Positions 16,752 through 26,278 of a stretch of 64,000 nt of DNA are shown here, in pieces. The stretch covers positions 19,991 to 83,990 of the forward strand of contig JAZQMY010000054.1 in assembly GCA_045627045.1 (NCBI GenBank), read 5' to 3'. The notes beneath the pieces were generated by a model that made no database searches, was not told where the DNA came from, and saw only the letters and a list, made by a program, of their open reading frames with translations. Both the position numbers and the translations under genes were made by a program. The number at the start of each line of letters is the position of its first letter. The first letter of the stretch is position 1. Source of the DNA: SIG351 sp045627045 (GTDB taxonomy: Bacteria; Bacillota; Clostridia; HGM11327).

Positions 16752-17885
16752 ATGCTGAAAATTAAGAATGGCTTGGTTTTTACGGACGGAAGCCTTGAAA
16801 AAAAGGACATTTACATAAAAGAAGGAAAGATTACTTTTTCCGAAACACCCGATTGTGAGGAAATCGATGCCGGGGGAAAAACGGTTATTCCGGGATATAT
16901 AGATATACACATTCACGGAGCAGTGGGAAGGGATTTCAACGAGGGCACTGAAGAAGCGTTTGATGCGATAAGCGGATTTGTTGCTTCGCACGGCACGACC
17001 TCTGTTCTTGCCACGACAAGCACTGTTTCGGGAGAAGATATCGGGAACGCAATAGAAGCCGCTTCACGGAAAATGAATAAGGTTCCCTTCGGCGCAGAGA
17101 TACTCGGCGTACATATGGAGGGCCCATTCTTCAACGAAAAGGCACTCGGAGCGCAGAATCCGCAGTTTGTTCAGAAGCCGTCGATGGAAAACCTCGAAAA
17201 GATTGTCGGCGACAATATGGACGTGCTGAAAATGATAGCAATAGCTCCGGAAACTGACGGCGCAAGTGAACTTATCGCTGAAGTAAAAAAGAAAGGCATT
17301 GTGCCTGCGATTGGCCACACTGCGGCAGACTATGATACGGCAAAAGCGGCAATGGATGCGGGCGCTGTGATGATGACGCACTTCTACAATGCAATGACTC
17401 CTCTCAAGCACAGAGATCCCGGCGTTGTTGGAGCGGCGTTTGATAGGGGAAACGTGTTCATTCAGCTTATTTGTGACTTCATTCACGTTCATCCTGCGGC
17501 AATAAGAATAGCAATAAACAATCTTGGCAGGGAAAATGTGATAATGATTTCCGATGCGATATCGGGAACAGGTCTCGGAGACGGAAAATACGTTCTAGGG
17601 GGACTGGATATATTCGTTAAGGACGGAGTGGCAAGAATAAAAGAAGGCAATCTTGCAGGCTCAACGCTTACGCTTGACACTGCAATGAGAAATATGCTTT
17701 CTATCGGCTATACGCTTGCGGATACCGTCAGATTCCTTTCGGAGAATCCTGCAAGAGCAATAGGCGTTGACGACAGAAAGGGCTACATCAGAGAGGGCTT
17801 TGATGCGGACCTGATATTACTCGATGAAAAAAAAGAAATTGAAATGGTTTTCGTAAAAGGAAAGCCCGTTTATGCAAGACAATAA
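16752..17885 (+). CDS. nagA: N-acetylglucosamine-6-phosphate deacetylase
   Basis: NagA deacetylates GlcNAc-6-P to glucosamine-6-P, linking amino-sugar breakdown to glycolysis and wall synthesis. This amidohydrolase TIM barrel shows HIHGAVGRDF (about 55), HMEGPFF (about 120), GHTAADYDTA (about 190), HFYNAM (about 210) and SDAISGTG (about 265), all NagA landmarks. I prefer the ATG at 16752 (MLKIKNG), which matches the family start. An ATG at 16731, overlapping the SDR stop, would add 7 residues. No nagB is in the window. It sits directly before a large glycosidase gene. Confidence 0.94.
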   Translation: MLKIKNGLVFTDGSLEKKDIYIKEGKITFSETPDCEEIDAGGKTVIPGYIDIHIHGAVGRDFNEGTEEAFDAISGFVASHGTTSVLATTSTVSGEDIGNAIEAASRKMNKVPFGAEILGVHMEGPFFNEKALGAQNPQFVQKPSMENLEKIVGDNMDVLKMIAIAPETDGASELIAEVKKKGIVPAIGHTAADYDTAKAAMDAGAVMMTHFYNAMTPLKHRDPGVVGAAFDRGNVFIQLICDFIHVHPAAIRIAINNLGRENVIMISDAISGTGLGDGKYVLGGLDIFVKDGVARIKEGNLAGSTLTLDTAMRNMLSIGYTLADTVRFLSENPARAIGVDDRKGYIREGFDADLILLDEKKEIEMVFVKGKPVYARQ

Positions 17886-17902
17886 AGAAAGGTGATCAGA
17901 TA

Positions 17903-20900
17903 ATGGATAAATTATACAAACAGTTTACGGATCCCGATGCATTTTACAGAACAGCTCCGTTCTGGATATGGAATGAAGAAATGGATCCCGCGGAATCAGA
18001 ACGTCAGCTTAAAGAATTCAAGACACACGGTATGGGAGGCGCATTCTCTCACGTAAGAACAGGTCTTATTACTCCTTACCTTGAAGAAGAATATATGGAT
18101 GTATTCGGAAAGTCAATTGAGGCAGCAAAGGAGCTCGGAATCAAGCTCTATATGTATGACGAATACGGCTGGCCGTCAGGCGCCGCAAACGGAGAGGTTA
18201 TTGAGGCAGTTCCCGAGGCAAGATATACATGGATGTACTATGACAAGGTTTCATCAGACGATCCTGCTGTAACAAGAGGCGATGCAAGAGTATATGCCTT
18301 TGATCCCGCAACGAACACCGTCGGAAAAGAGCTTACAGGCAAGACAAAGGATGAGATAAAGGCACTTACCGATAACGTTATCGTAACATATATCAAGGCA
18401 GAGGGCGGCACACATCCCTTCGTTGACCTTTCAAAGCCTGAAGTAACAAAGAAATTCATTGAAATCACCCACGAAAAGTATTATGAGTATTTCGGAAAAG
18501 ATTTCAAGGACAACCTTATGGCTATGTTCTCTGATGAGTCCTCGATCGAAGGTCTTTCGGAAGAGAAAATCGCTTATAACGATACTATCCTGAAAAAATT
18601 CAAAGAAATGCACGGCTATTCACTCGAGGATAACTATGTTGCGGTGTTTGAGGACTTCAACGGCGGCTTTGATCATTCTGCCGCAAAGGTAAGATACGAT
18701 TACTGCTGCACACTCCATGAGCTCTGGATAGGCAGCTTTGTAAAGCCGATAGCAGACTGGTGCGAGGAGCACGATATTGCATGGACGGGACACGATCAGG
18801 AGCACTCATGGCCGCAGACAAGAGGCGGCGCATTCTCCGAGCAGACAACATATGAATACCGTCAGTGGCCGGGAATTGATATGCTTCTTTGCGATGCCTT
18901 GAGAGAAGTACCTGCATGGAACGATACTCTTCTCCTCAATGAGGTACGCTCTGCCGCAAACCAGTTCAATAAGAAGAGAACAATCTGCGAAGCATACGGC
19001 GCCGCAGGCTGGCATTCAACATTCCGTGATTACAAGAGACTCGGCGACTGGATAATGGTCAACGGTATCAACTTCATGATCCAGCACCTTTCACTCTATT
19101 CTCTTGTAGGCTCAAGAAAGAGAGACTGTCCGCAGTCATTTGACTGGCGTGAACCGTGGTGGGATGAATACACGGAATACAACGATTACTTCGGCAGACT
19201 TTCATATATGCTCTCACAGGGCAAGATGGAGCAGAGAATCCTTGTTCTCAATCCTTCCACAACAGGTTACATGATTCCTGCGGCTGAGCAGAAGGGCATG
19301 ATAAATCACTCATTCACGTTTGATGTTATCAAGAACCCTGATATGAGCGATCTCCTCAGAATAAACCAGAAGCTCATTGATGAGCAGTGGGATTTCGATT
19401 ACGGCGATGAGTTCTCAATGGAAAGACACGCACACGTTGAAGGCAACAAGCTTGCAGTAGGCGCACAGAAGTACGATATTGTCGTTATTTCAAAGAACAT
19501 GAGAAACATCCGCAAGGAAACAGCTTTCCTCCTTATCGACTTTGCAAAGGCAGGCGGCACGATCATTGCTACAGGCGATGCAGGCGAATTCATCAGCGGC
19601 GAAAAGAATGAAGCTCTTACAGAGGAAATGAGAAAGGGCTGGACATTCGTTGAAGGCGAAAACGGCGTGAATGACTTTATTTCGGCACGCCTTGAGAGAA
19701 GAGTTACGGCAGATAAAACTATACCCACAGGCTTTACTCATATGAGAAGGTTGCTTGATGACGGCAGAGAGGCATATTTCTTTGTAAATCATACCATGAA
19801 GCCGTTTGAAGCAAAAATCACTCTCAACGGAAACAGCGTTGCAAAGTGGGATCTTTTCACAGGAGAGAGAACGGGCATTTCCGCAGAGGTAAAGGACGGA
19901 AAGCTTACATTCGACCTCTCACTTGAATGGAACCAGTCACTCATGGTGGTTGTAGGCGACAGCGAGCCTGTTTCAGAAGCAAAGCCCGAGGCAAAGAAGA
20001 GTGTTGCGCTCAATCTGGAAGGCGTACTCCCCGAGAAGCCGAACAATATGCTTCTTGATCACTGCGTGCTCAAGACAAACAAGATCACAACAAACGAGAT
20101 TTACTTCATGGAGCACGAGAAAAATCTCCCTCAGCAGATGAATCTCGGCAGAACAAACGTATGGGAAGGCTGTCAGTTCAGAAGAGAATCTCTTGATATG
20201 CAGAAGAGAGTTCCCGAGGATCAGCATTTTGAGATAATTTACAAGTTCACGATCAAGGAAGGCGCACTTCCCGAGAAGCTTACAGCTGTTGTTGAGAGAC
20301 CTGAATTCGTAAAGCTCAGCGTAAACGGAAAAGAAGTCATCTGGAAAGGCGACGTATCATATCTTGACTACAAGATAGGCAATTACGATATCACTGAATA
20401 CGTTCACGAGGGATCAAATGAGCTTGTTGTATGGAATGACAAATACGATGTAAGATTCGAGCCTGCCGCAGTTATCCTCGAAGGCAGCTTCGGACTTGAG
20501 GCAGAGGGCGAAAGATTTGTTATAGGAAAGAAGCCTCAGGCTCTCAATCTCGGCTCATGGCTTGATCAGAAGTATATATTCTACCCGAACGCTATGATTT
20601 ACACATTCAAGGCAAATCTCGACAAAAAGCCTCTTGCGGCAAAGCTCGTGATGGGCAGAACGGAGACAAGCTGTGCATCTGTGACCGTAAACGGCAAGTA
20701 TCTCGGCGTTATCGGAAGAGACGGCGACGATTACTCAATGATAGAGGATGCGCTTGAAGCAGGCGAAAACGAGATAAAGATCCGTGTATGCGGAAGCTTC
20801 AGAAACCTCTACGGCCCGTACTTCAATTACCTCGACCAGACTGTTGCAGACTACGGTCAGTTCAAGAATTATGCAAAGAACAGGATCAACAGACCTGAGG

Positions 20901-20956
20901 AATATGACGTTATCGCATACGGTATGTATGAGATGCCCAAGCTTCTCATTGACTGA
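17903..20956 (+). CDS. large GH106-like glycoside hydrolase
   Basis: A 1017-residue cytoplasmic-looking protein (no signal peptide). The N-terminal part has PFWIWNEEMDP (about 19), GMGGAFSHVRTG and YDEYGWPSG (about 90). These are typical of the GH106 alpha-L-rhamnosidase group and related uncharacterised hydrolases. The last 330 residues are a beta-sandwich region with two carbohydrate-binding-like modules (for example NVWEGCQFRRE). The codons are more biased than those of neighbours, suggesting high expression. It follows nagA by 17 bases. Rhamnosidase activity is inferred from the family only. Rhamnose release would match the propanediol microcompartment at the right end of the window. Confidence 0.75.
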   Translation: MDKLYKQFTDPDAFYRTAPFWIWNEEMDPAESERQLKEFKTHGMGGAFSHVRTGLITPYLEEEYMDVFGKSIEAAKELGIKLYMYDEYGWPSGAANGEVIEAVPEARYTWMYYDKVSSDDPAVTRGDARVYAFDPATNTVGKELTGKTKDEIKALTDNVIVTYIKAEGGTHPFVDLSKPEVTKKFIEITHEKYYEYFGKDFKDNLMAMFSDESSIEGLSEEKIAYNDTILKKFKEMHGYSLEDNYVAVFEDFNGGFDHSAAKVRYDYCCTLHELWIGSFVKPIADWCEEHDIAWTGHDQEHSWPQTRGGAFSEQTTYEYRQWPGIDMLLCDALREVPAWNDTLLLNEVRSAANQFNKKRTICEAYGAAGWHSTFRDYKRLGDWIMVNGINFMIQHLSLYSLVGSRKRDCPQSFDWREPWWDEYTEYNDYFGRLSYMLSQGKMEQRILVLNPSTTGYMIPAAEQKGMINHSFTFDVIKNPDMSDLLRINQKLIDEQWDFDYGDEFSMERHAHVEGNKLAVGAQKYDIVVISKNMRNIRKETAFLLIDFAKAGGTIIATGDAGEFISGEKNEALTEEMRKGWTFVEGENGVNDFISARLERRVTADKTIPTGFTHMRRLLDDGREAYFFVNHTMKPFEAKITLNGNSVAKWDLFTGERTGISAEVKDGKLTFDLSLEWNQSLMVVVGDSEPVSEAKPEAKKSVALNLEGVLPEKPNNMLLDHCVLKTNKITTNEIYFMEHEKNLPQQMNLGRTNVWEGCQFRRESLDMQKRVPEDQHFEIIYKFTIKEGALPEKLTAVVERPEFVKLSVNGKEVIWKGDVSYLDYKIGNYDITEYVHEGSNELVVWNDKYDVRFEPAAVILEGSFGLEAEGERFVIGKKPQALNLGSWLDQKYIFYPNAMIYTFKANLDKKPLAAKLVMGRTETSCASVTVNGKYLGVIGRDGDDYSMIEDALEAGENEIKIRVCGSFRNLYGPYFNYLDQTVADYGQFKNYAKNRINRPEEYDVIAYGMYEMPKLLID

Positions 20957-21075
20957 GAACCGAAAGGGTATGAATTGATTCAGGGAGAAAAGACAGGATG
21001 GCGGTCTGATTCCCGGAAATGATGATGCAATCGGAAAAGCTGAAAATGTCCTCTCGTATCAGCTGCAAAAAGCAA

Positions 21076-21094
21076 AAACGGGCTATGCCCGTTT
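21076..21094. terminator. compact hairpin after the glycosidase
   Basis: AAACGGGC (21076-21083) and GCCCGTTT (21087-21094) pair around TAT. It lacks a good T run on the plus strand. A second inverted repeat, TTCGCTTA with TAAGCGAA (21111-21139), follows. The rest of 20957-21181 shows no gene. Confidence 0.45.
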
Positions 21095-21181
21095 CCGGAT
21101 ACGGGAGGATTTCGCTTATTTTACAAGAATTTAAGCGAAAAGAACGGAACAAACCACTGAATAAAAACATAAGGCGGTAAA

Positions 21182-22762
21182 ATGATAAAAATTAAAAAGA
21201 GCATTGCTGCATTAGTCCTGCTTTCGATGATGCTCGTGCTGTTTGCGGGCTGCGGCGTGACGGGTTCTCCTTCGGCATCTGAAAAAACGCCTGAGCCACA
21301 GCCGACACCGGAAGCGGAGCATGAGGTCGGATTGACGGAGCTCTGGGAGTATTCGATAGTCTACCCGTCAGATTACACGAACGAAGAGAAGGAGATTGTA
21401 TATTTCCTGAAGGATATAGTGTCGCAGATAACCTACGGAAAAACCGAAATAAAAACGGACGAGGAAAAGGTCACCTCAAAGGAGATAGTGTTTGCAAGCT
21501 CAAAGAGAACAACGGCTTTTGAATGGAATCTTCATGACCTTGAAGGCGAAATGGATTATATCATTGCCGTGGGCGAAAGAGAAATCGTCATCGGAGGCAA
21601 TAACTATCTTGCCGATACGAAGGCAGTGTATGACTTCGTTCAGAATTATCTCGGCTATGACATTGAAACTCACAAAATGAGCACACCCGAAAAGGCACTC
21701 AAGGGAGTGAGCCTTGTGACGTACAGCAGGAATAATTTCAACATTACGGCGGTGAACAATCAGTCTGCGCCGATTGAAAGCTTCACCCAGCTCAGGACAA
21801 TGAAGGATATGGGCTTTGATTCGGTGCTGATAGACATCAGCCTCTATTCCGACGAGCAGCTCAGATATCTCTTTGAAATCGCGCTTGTGCTTGATATGGG
21901 CATAATAATGCGCGGCGTGAAGTCAACGTCTGTATACAGGGACAGCCCGATGGTGAAGGGACACGTGCTTGCGGAGGAGCCCTACGGGGCATATTCGTTC
22001 AGCTACTATTCCGCAGAGCTGAGAACATATGACGAGGCTTATTCGTCGCTCGGCTGGGCACCGTATGTTGAAATGATGGGCCAGCTTGATGCCATAGAGA
22101 TGTTCACGGAAAACGGGGAATATTTCGATAAGCTGAGAGACCTTATTTTTATCTGGAAGCCGTCCGGACTTAATTCAGATCAGGATTATCTGCATATGTA
22201 TGAGCTTCTTGCTCAGAACGCAAAGGCAAACGGAAGAAAGCTTGCGGCTTACGTTGAATCGGGGGATTCCTCTGATAAGGAAAGCTCGGCTCTTTATGGT
22301 TGGATGGCGCTTACCGGAATGTGCTTCGGTGCGGAGGAGGTGTGGTATTTCAACTATGCTCCGCCTGCGGGAAGCGAAGAGAAATATATAACGGACAGCA
22401 ACTATCGGCCTTCGGGAATTGCGGATTGCATAAGAGAAACAAATGCGATGCTCAGAGAATTTTCCGAAGAGCTTTCAGGATATGAGTACTCGGGAACTAT
22501 GCTTTACGGCAAAAGCGACACAGGTACGCTCGCCGATCCGTATGATGCCGGGATAACCGTTGAGGGAGAAGGTAATCTGCTTATAGGATGCTTTGAGAAC
22601 AAAACGGGCAAGGCATATCTCATTATGGATGCCGATATGCCCGATGCAGATTCCGGCACAGGAGAAGAAATAAAAACGTTTGTGCTGAAAACGAATGAAA
22701 ACGAAAAACAATATACCGTTGAGGTCAGAAAAGGCTGCGGAACGGTTTTATTTGCGGACTGA
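21182..22762 (+). CDS. orphan lipoprotein, possibly TIM-barrel domain
   Basis: A 526-residue exported lipoprotein: basic start, hydrophobic stretch, and lipobox LFAGC at about residue 24, then a Pro/Glu/Thr-rich linker (TPEPQPTPEAEHE). I do not recognise the family. The mature part has an N-terminal alpha/beta region (about 50-170) and a central stretch with barrel-like features, including aromatic and acidic clusters near ALYGWMALTGMCFGAEEVWYFNY (about 370-395), shortened here for length. This could be a glycosidase-like or binding domain. It stands alone between two hairpins, after the glycosidase operon. Confidence 0.7.
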   Translation: MIKIKKSIAALVLLSMMLVLFAGCGVTGSPSASEKTPEPQPTPEAEHEVGLTELWEYSIVYPSDYTNEEKEIVYFLKDIVSQITYGKTEIKTDEEKVTSKEIVFASSKRTTAFEWNLHDLEGEMDYIIAVGEREIVIGGNNYLADTKAVYDFVQNYLGYDIETHKMSTPEKALKGVSLVTYSRNNFNITAVNNQSAPIESFTQLRTMKDMGFDSVLIDISLYSDEQLRYLFEIALVLDMGIIMRGVKSTSVYRDSPMVKGHVLAEEPYGAYSFSYYSAELRTYDEAYSSLGWAPYVEMMGQLDAIEMFTENGEYFDKLRDLIFIWKPSGLNSDQDYLHMYELLAQNAKANGRKLAAYVESGDSSDKESSALYGWMALTGMCFGAEEVWYFNYAPPAGSEEKYITDSNYRPSGIADCIRETNAMLREFSEELSGYEYSGTMLYGKSDTGTLADPYDAGITVEGEGNLLIGCFENKTGKAYLIMDADMPDADSGTGEEIKTFVLKTNENEKQYTVEVRKGCGTVLFAD

Positions 22763-22771
22763 AAAGAGATC

Positions 22772-22806
22772 ACCTGCGGTGGGAAAATACCTGCTGCAGG
22801 TTTTTT
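22772..22806 (+). terminator. rho-independent terminator
   Basis: ACCTGC (22772-22777) and GCAGGT (22796-22801), followed by six T residues, just after the lipoprotein stop. Confidence 0.7.
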
Positions 22807-22886
22807 GTCGCAGGAAAAGCCGACAGTGGGCTCGCAGAAGGCAATTCTCTGAGGGAAAAACGATTCCCGGCATATAAAGCAAAATA

Positions 22887-22915
22887 TTGACAAATTCCGC
22901 AAAAAATGATATAAT
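22887..22915 (+). promoter_or_regulatory. consensus sigma-A promoter
   Basis: TTGACA (22887-22892), 17-base spacer and TATAAT (22910-22915), a perfect match ahead of the alpha/beta hydrolase gene. Confidence 0.85.
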
Positions 22916-22948
22916 GAAAAGGTTAACGCCATTCAAGAGGTTAATACA

Positions 22949-23554
22949 ATGAAAAAGATAGTATATATTCACGGAAAAGGCGGCAATGCTTCGGAGGCTG
23001 AGCATTACAAGACTCTTTTTAGCGGATGCGATGTTGCAGGCTTTGACTACAGATCCTCAACACCGTGGGAAGCAAGGACGGAATTCAGAGAATATTTTGA
23101 TAAGCTGAAGGCGGAATACGGCAAGGCGACGATCATTGCGAACAGCATAGGTGCATATTTTGCGATGAATGCGCTTGACGAAAGCTATATTGACGAGGCA
23201 TTCCTGATATCGCCTGTGGTCGATATGTCCGGGCTGATAAATGATATGATGAACTGGGCAGGCGTTACGGAGGACATGCTCCGTGAGAAAAAGGAGATAA
23301 AAACCGATTTCGGAGAAACGCTTTCCTGGGAGTATTACTGCTATGCGAAGGAGAATCCCGTATCAGTCAGGGCAACAACATATATACTCTACGGCGACGG
23401 GGATAATCTGACGTCATTCGACACGATAAAGAGCTTTGCGGAAAGATGCAATGCAGATCTCTGCGTGATGAAAGGCGCGGAGCATTGGTTCCATACGGAT
23501 GAGCAGATGGCGTTTCTGGATGCCTGGATAAGAGAAAAAATAAGCGACAGATAA
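22949..23554 (+). CDS. alpha/beta hydrolase
   Basis: A 201-residue serine hydrolase. It has the oxyanion segment YIHGKGG (about 6), nucleophile elbow ANSIGAYFA (Ser about 67), an Asp in YGDGDN (about 149) and His in GAEHWFH (about 175), a complete triad. It lacks a signal peptide. The substrate is unknown; small size and the early HGKGG motif resemble RBBP9/YdeN-type hydrolases. A consensus promoter precedes it and the symporter gene follows 65 bases later, likely on the same transcript. Confidence 0.85.
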   Translation: MKKIVYIHGKGGNASEAEHYKTLFSGCDVAGFDYRSSTPWEARTEFREYFDKLKAEYGKATIIANSIGAYFAMNALDESYIDEAFLISPVVDMSGLINDMMNWAGVTEDMLREKKEIKTDFGETLSWEYYCYAKENPVSVRATTYILYGDGDNLTSFDTIKSFAERCNADLCVMKGAEHWFHTDEQMAFLDAWIREKISDR

Positions 23555-23619
23555 CAGGACTATTTTACAAAAAAATATCTCTGCTATGGCAGACAAAATA
23601 AAAGATAAAAAGGCAAAAA

Positions 23620-25242
23620 ATGAATAAAAAAGTAATTCAGCCGAATGCGGAAAGCATTTCCGCGGCAATAATCGATATCGAGACAGAGCTGAAAAAGAAA
23701 AAAGTAAAAACAAGGACGCTTTATAAGACTACGCTTTCCGTGGAAGAGCTTTTTTGTTCTTTGACGGAAATTGAAGGCGTGGAAAGTATATCGTACGGAA
23801 TAGTCGATCTGCCGTGGAAAAAACACATAACTATCACGGCAAAGGGACCAAGATTTGATGCTACGATTACCGACTCAAAGTTGAATCTTGATCTTGCGGA
23901 TGTGGATGAGGATACAGGAGACTACATACGCCGTATAGTGCTGAATTCTCTTGCAAGTGCAATTCATTACAGCTATCGAAGAGGAGTCAACCGTATTCTG
24001 GTTGATTACAGTTCAAAGAAAAAGGTCAGCCCGCTTCTTTTGGCGTTGATGCTTGCAGTGTTTTTGGGTCCGATATTCCGCTTTTTTGTGCCTGCGGAAA
24101 TTTGCGGGGCAATATGCACGTACGCTCTTTCACCGATTTCGGATATTATGACGGCATTGCTGGAAATGATAGTCGGGCCTCTGGTATTCTTTTCAATAGC
24201 GACATCGCTTTCTCAGTACACGAACTTCTCGGAGGTAGGTCGAGTCGGAGGAAAAATTCTTTTGACTTACGTATTCACATCGGTAATAGCGATTTTTGTG
24301 GGCTTAGGAATGTTCAGTTTGTTCTCTCCGGGAGTCGAGGACGTAGTACTGCTTACGGGCACGGAAACCCCGGGATATACGGTTTCCATTCTTGAATCGC
24401 TGAAGGCATTTTTCCCGTCAAATGCGGTGCTGTCATTTGCAGAGAACAATATGCTTCAGATCGTGCTGCTTTCCGTTGTGATAGGAATTGCGGCAGGCAG
24501 AATCAAGAACTACCGTGAGCCTGTTCTGACTTTTCTCAACAGCTCAAATGAAATGGTCGGCGAGATAATGTCCATGATATCAAAGGGCATTCCGGTGCTT
24601 ACATTCTGCAGTGTTTTCAGCGTGATCGTTTCAACGGGTGTGGAAAGCCTTTTGAGTGTCGTAGAAACATCAGCTGCTGTTTATGTCGGATATTTTATTA
24701 TGATTTGCATATATCTCGTGCTGATTCGGCTGTTTGCAAGAGTAAATCCATTCAGATTCATCAGAAGGCACGCTCCGTACATGCTTGATACAGCATTCAA
24801 TATTTCAGGAAAATCCGGAATTCAGATGAGTATGGAGGAATGCAGTAAATTCGGTGTACCGAAAAAGATTTATTCTTTCTCAATTCCGCTTGGCTCCACA
24901 ATCAATATGGACGGCACGTCAATTGCATCAATGATTACGGTCCTGGTGTGTGCGAAAATGTGCGGCCTGACAGTTAACGACCCGATATTGCTTGTAAATC
25001 TTGCTTTTACAGTGCTGATGCTGAGCCTTGCAACGCAGGGAGTATCGGGAGTATCCTATGCAAGCCAGGTTGCACTTCTGAGCGTACTCGGATTGCCGGT
25101 TGAAATGATGACCATGATATTTGCGGTAAACGCTTTGTGCGATTTCGGAAACAGCGTAAGCAATGATACGGGCGATATTGCGGCAACGCTTATCGTATCT
25201 GCCCGGGAAAAACAGCTTGACCTCACAAAATATAACAGCTGA
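23620..25242 (+). CDS. dicarboxylate/amino acid:cation symporter with extra N-terminal domain
   Basis: Residues about 140-540 are a DAACS (GltP/GltPh) sodium- or proton-coupled carrier. They have eight or more membrane segments, a re-entrant loop SIPLGSTINMDGTS (about 425), and the C-terminal NALCDFGNSVSNDTGD that binds cations. Residues 1-135 are a soluble extension absent from ordinary GltP. It contains LSVEELFCSLTE, DLPWKKHITITAKGPRFD and RRIVLNSLASAIHYSYRRG, a pattern like a degenerate GHKL/RsbW ATPase. A cytoplasmic regulatory role is inferred. Total 540 residues. It is followed by a strong terminator. Confidence 0.85.
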   Translation: MNKKVIQPNAESISAAIIDIETELKKKKVKTRTLYKTTLSVEELFCSLTEIEGVESISYGIVDLPWKKHITITAKGPRFDATITDSKLNLDLADVDEDTGDYIRRIVLNSLASAIHYSYRRGVNRILVDYSSKKKVSPLLLALMLAVFLGPIFRFFVPAEICGAICTYALSPISDIMTALLEMIVGPLVFFSIATSLSQYTNFSEVGRVGGKILLTYVFTSVIAIFVGLGMFSLFSPGVEDVVLLTGTETPGYTVSILESLKAFFPSNAVLSFAENNMLQIVLLSVVIGIAAGRIKNYREPVLTFLNSSNEMVGEIMSMISKGIPVLTFCSVFSVIVSTGVESLLSVVETSAAVYVGYFIMICIYLVLIRLFARVNPFRFIRRHAPYMLDTAFNISGKSGIQMSMEECSKFGVPKKIYSFSIPLGSTINMDGTSIASMITVLVCAKMCGLTVNDPILLVNLAFTVLMLSLATQGVSGVSYASQVALLSVLGLPVEMMTMIFAVNALCDFGNSVSNDTGDIAATLIVSAREKQLDLTKYNS

Positions 25243-25354
25243 TATCAAAAAATTCAAAAAAGAGCATTCCAAAATGGCAAGTGTCCGTAATGAATGCCTC
25301 AAAGTGGGTCAGGCAATCGATAGGGTATATTGAACAATTTTATGTTCTCTAAAG

Positions 25355-25385
25355 ACAAGAGAGGTCGTATGACCTCTCTTGTTTC
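25355..25385. terminator. strong bidirectional terminator
   Basis: ACAAGAGAGGTC (25355-25366) and GACCTCTCTTGT (25371-25382) form a perfect 12-bp stem with a 4-base loop. It separates the symporter and the convergent acetyltransferase gene. Confidence 0.88.
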
Positions 25386-25456
25386 ATATATATCGTTTTT
25401 GTTTGTCAAAAGAAATATACCTGCCTTACGGCTGAGCGACAAACCGGGATTTATCA

Positions 25457-25933
25457 TTACAATTCATGATAATATGGGCAAATATTTTCATAGTGTCCAT
25501 CCTTCATACGAAATCCTCCGGGAATCGTTCCGAGCTGCTGAAAACCTAATCTCTCATAAAGATGTCTTGCATGAATATTGCTCTCTACAACAGCATTGAA
25601 CTGTAATATTCTGAATCCGAGTTCATGCCCCATTTTCAGGCAATCCAGTACCAATTGCTCACCGATATGTTTTCCGCGTGCGTTTGAAGAAACGGCGTAG
25701 CTTGCATTACAAATATGACCACATCTTCCGATGTTATTCGGATGAAGAATATATAATCCCAGAATGTTACCGTCAATCTCAGCAACAGCCGTGTAGCTTT
25801 GTGAAGCAAAAAAAGACTCGCCCGTTTCCTCTGTCAAGTATTCTTCTTGCGGAAATGCTATCCCATCTTCCACTATCTCGTTCCAGATTTTTACCATATC
25901 CTTAACGTCTTGTTTTTTATATTTTCTGATCAT
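25457..25933 (-). CDS. GNAT family N-acetyltransferase
   Basis: A 158-residue GNAT enzyme that transfers acetyl from acetyl-CoA to an amine; substrate unknown, with some resemblance to phosphinothricin-type members (ERLGFQQLGTIPGGF). The acetyl-CoA-binding segment is SSNARGKHIGEQLV (about 85) and the late loop has HARHLYERLGF. I set the start at the ATG 25933 (MIRKYKK), which has GAGG nine bases upstream. An ATG two codons earlier is too close to the site, and a longer frame to 26005 is unsupported. Transcribed alone. Confidence 0.85.
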   Translation of the reverse strand: MIRKYKKQDVKDMVKIWNEIVEDGIAFPQEEYLTEETGESFFASQSYTAVAEIDGNILGLYILHPNNIGRCGHICNASYAVSSNARGKHIGEQLVLDCLKMGHELGFRILQFNAVVESNIHARHLYERLGFQQLGTIPGGFRMKDGHYENICPYYHEL

Positions 25934-26204
25934 ATTCATTTTCCTCACGAAGTCGAAAGTTTTTACGCTGCGTTTTTTCTCAACAAGTTTATGATTAGGA
26001 AGCAATTAACAATATCCCGGATACATTATAGCACTGAATTTTCAAAAATTCAAGAACAATTTGCCTCCTGCTATTGACATTTCAGTCTTGCATAGGCAAA
26101 TAATGCCCATGGATTTTCTCCTTTCTTTACTGATATTGTACCAAAAAACGGATCGGTAAAGGGACAATTCGCACCCAAAAAAGAATGAAATGCAGTATTA
26201 TTTG

Positions 26205-26240
26205 AAAAAGCACTGAGAGATTTTTCTTTCAGTGCTTTTT
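26205..26240. terminator. bidirectional terminator
   Basis: AAAAAGCACTGA (26205-26216) and TCAGTGCTTTTT (26229-26240) form a 12-bp stem. It ends the minus-strand isomerase operon. The remaining gap to the acetyltransferase shows no gene. Confidence 0.85.
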
Positions 26241-26278
26241 AACGGGGATCATTTATAACCCTTTATTGTTTGATTGAT

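Noticed and set aside
25330..25599. Plus-strand frame of 89 codons
   Set aside because: It spans the bidirectional terminator and is antisense to the acetyltransferase.
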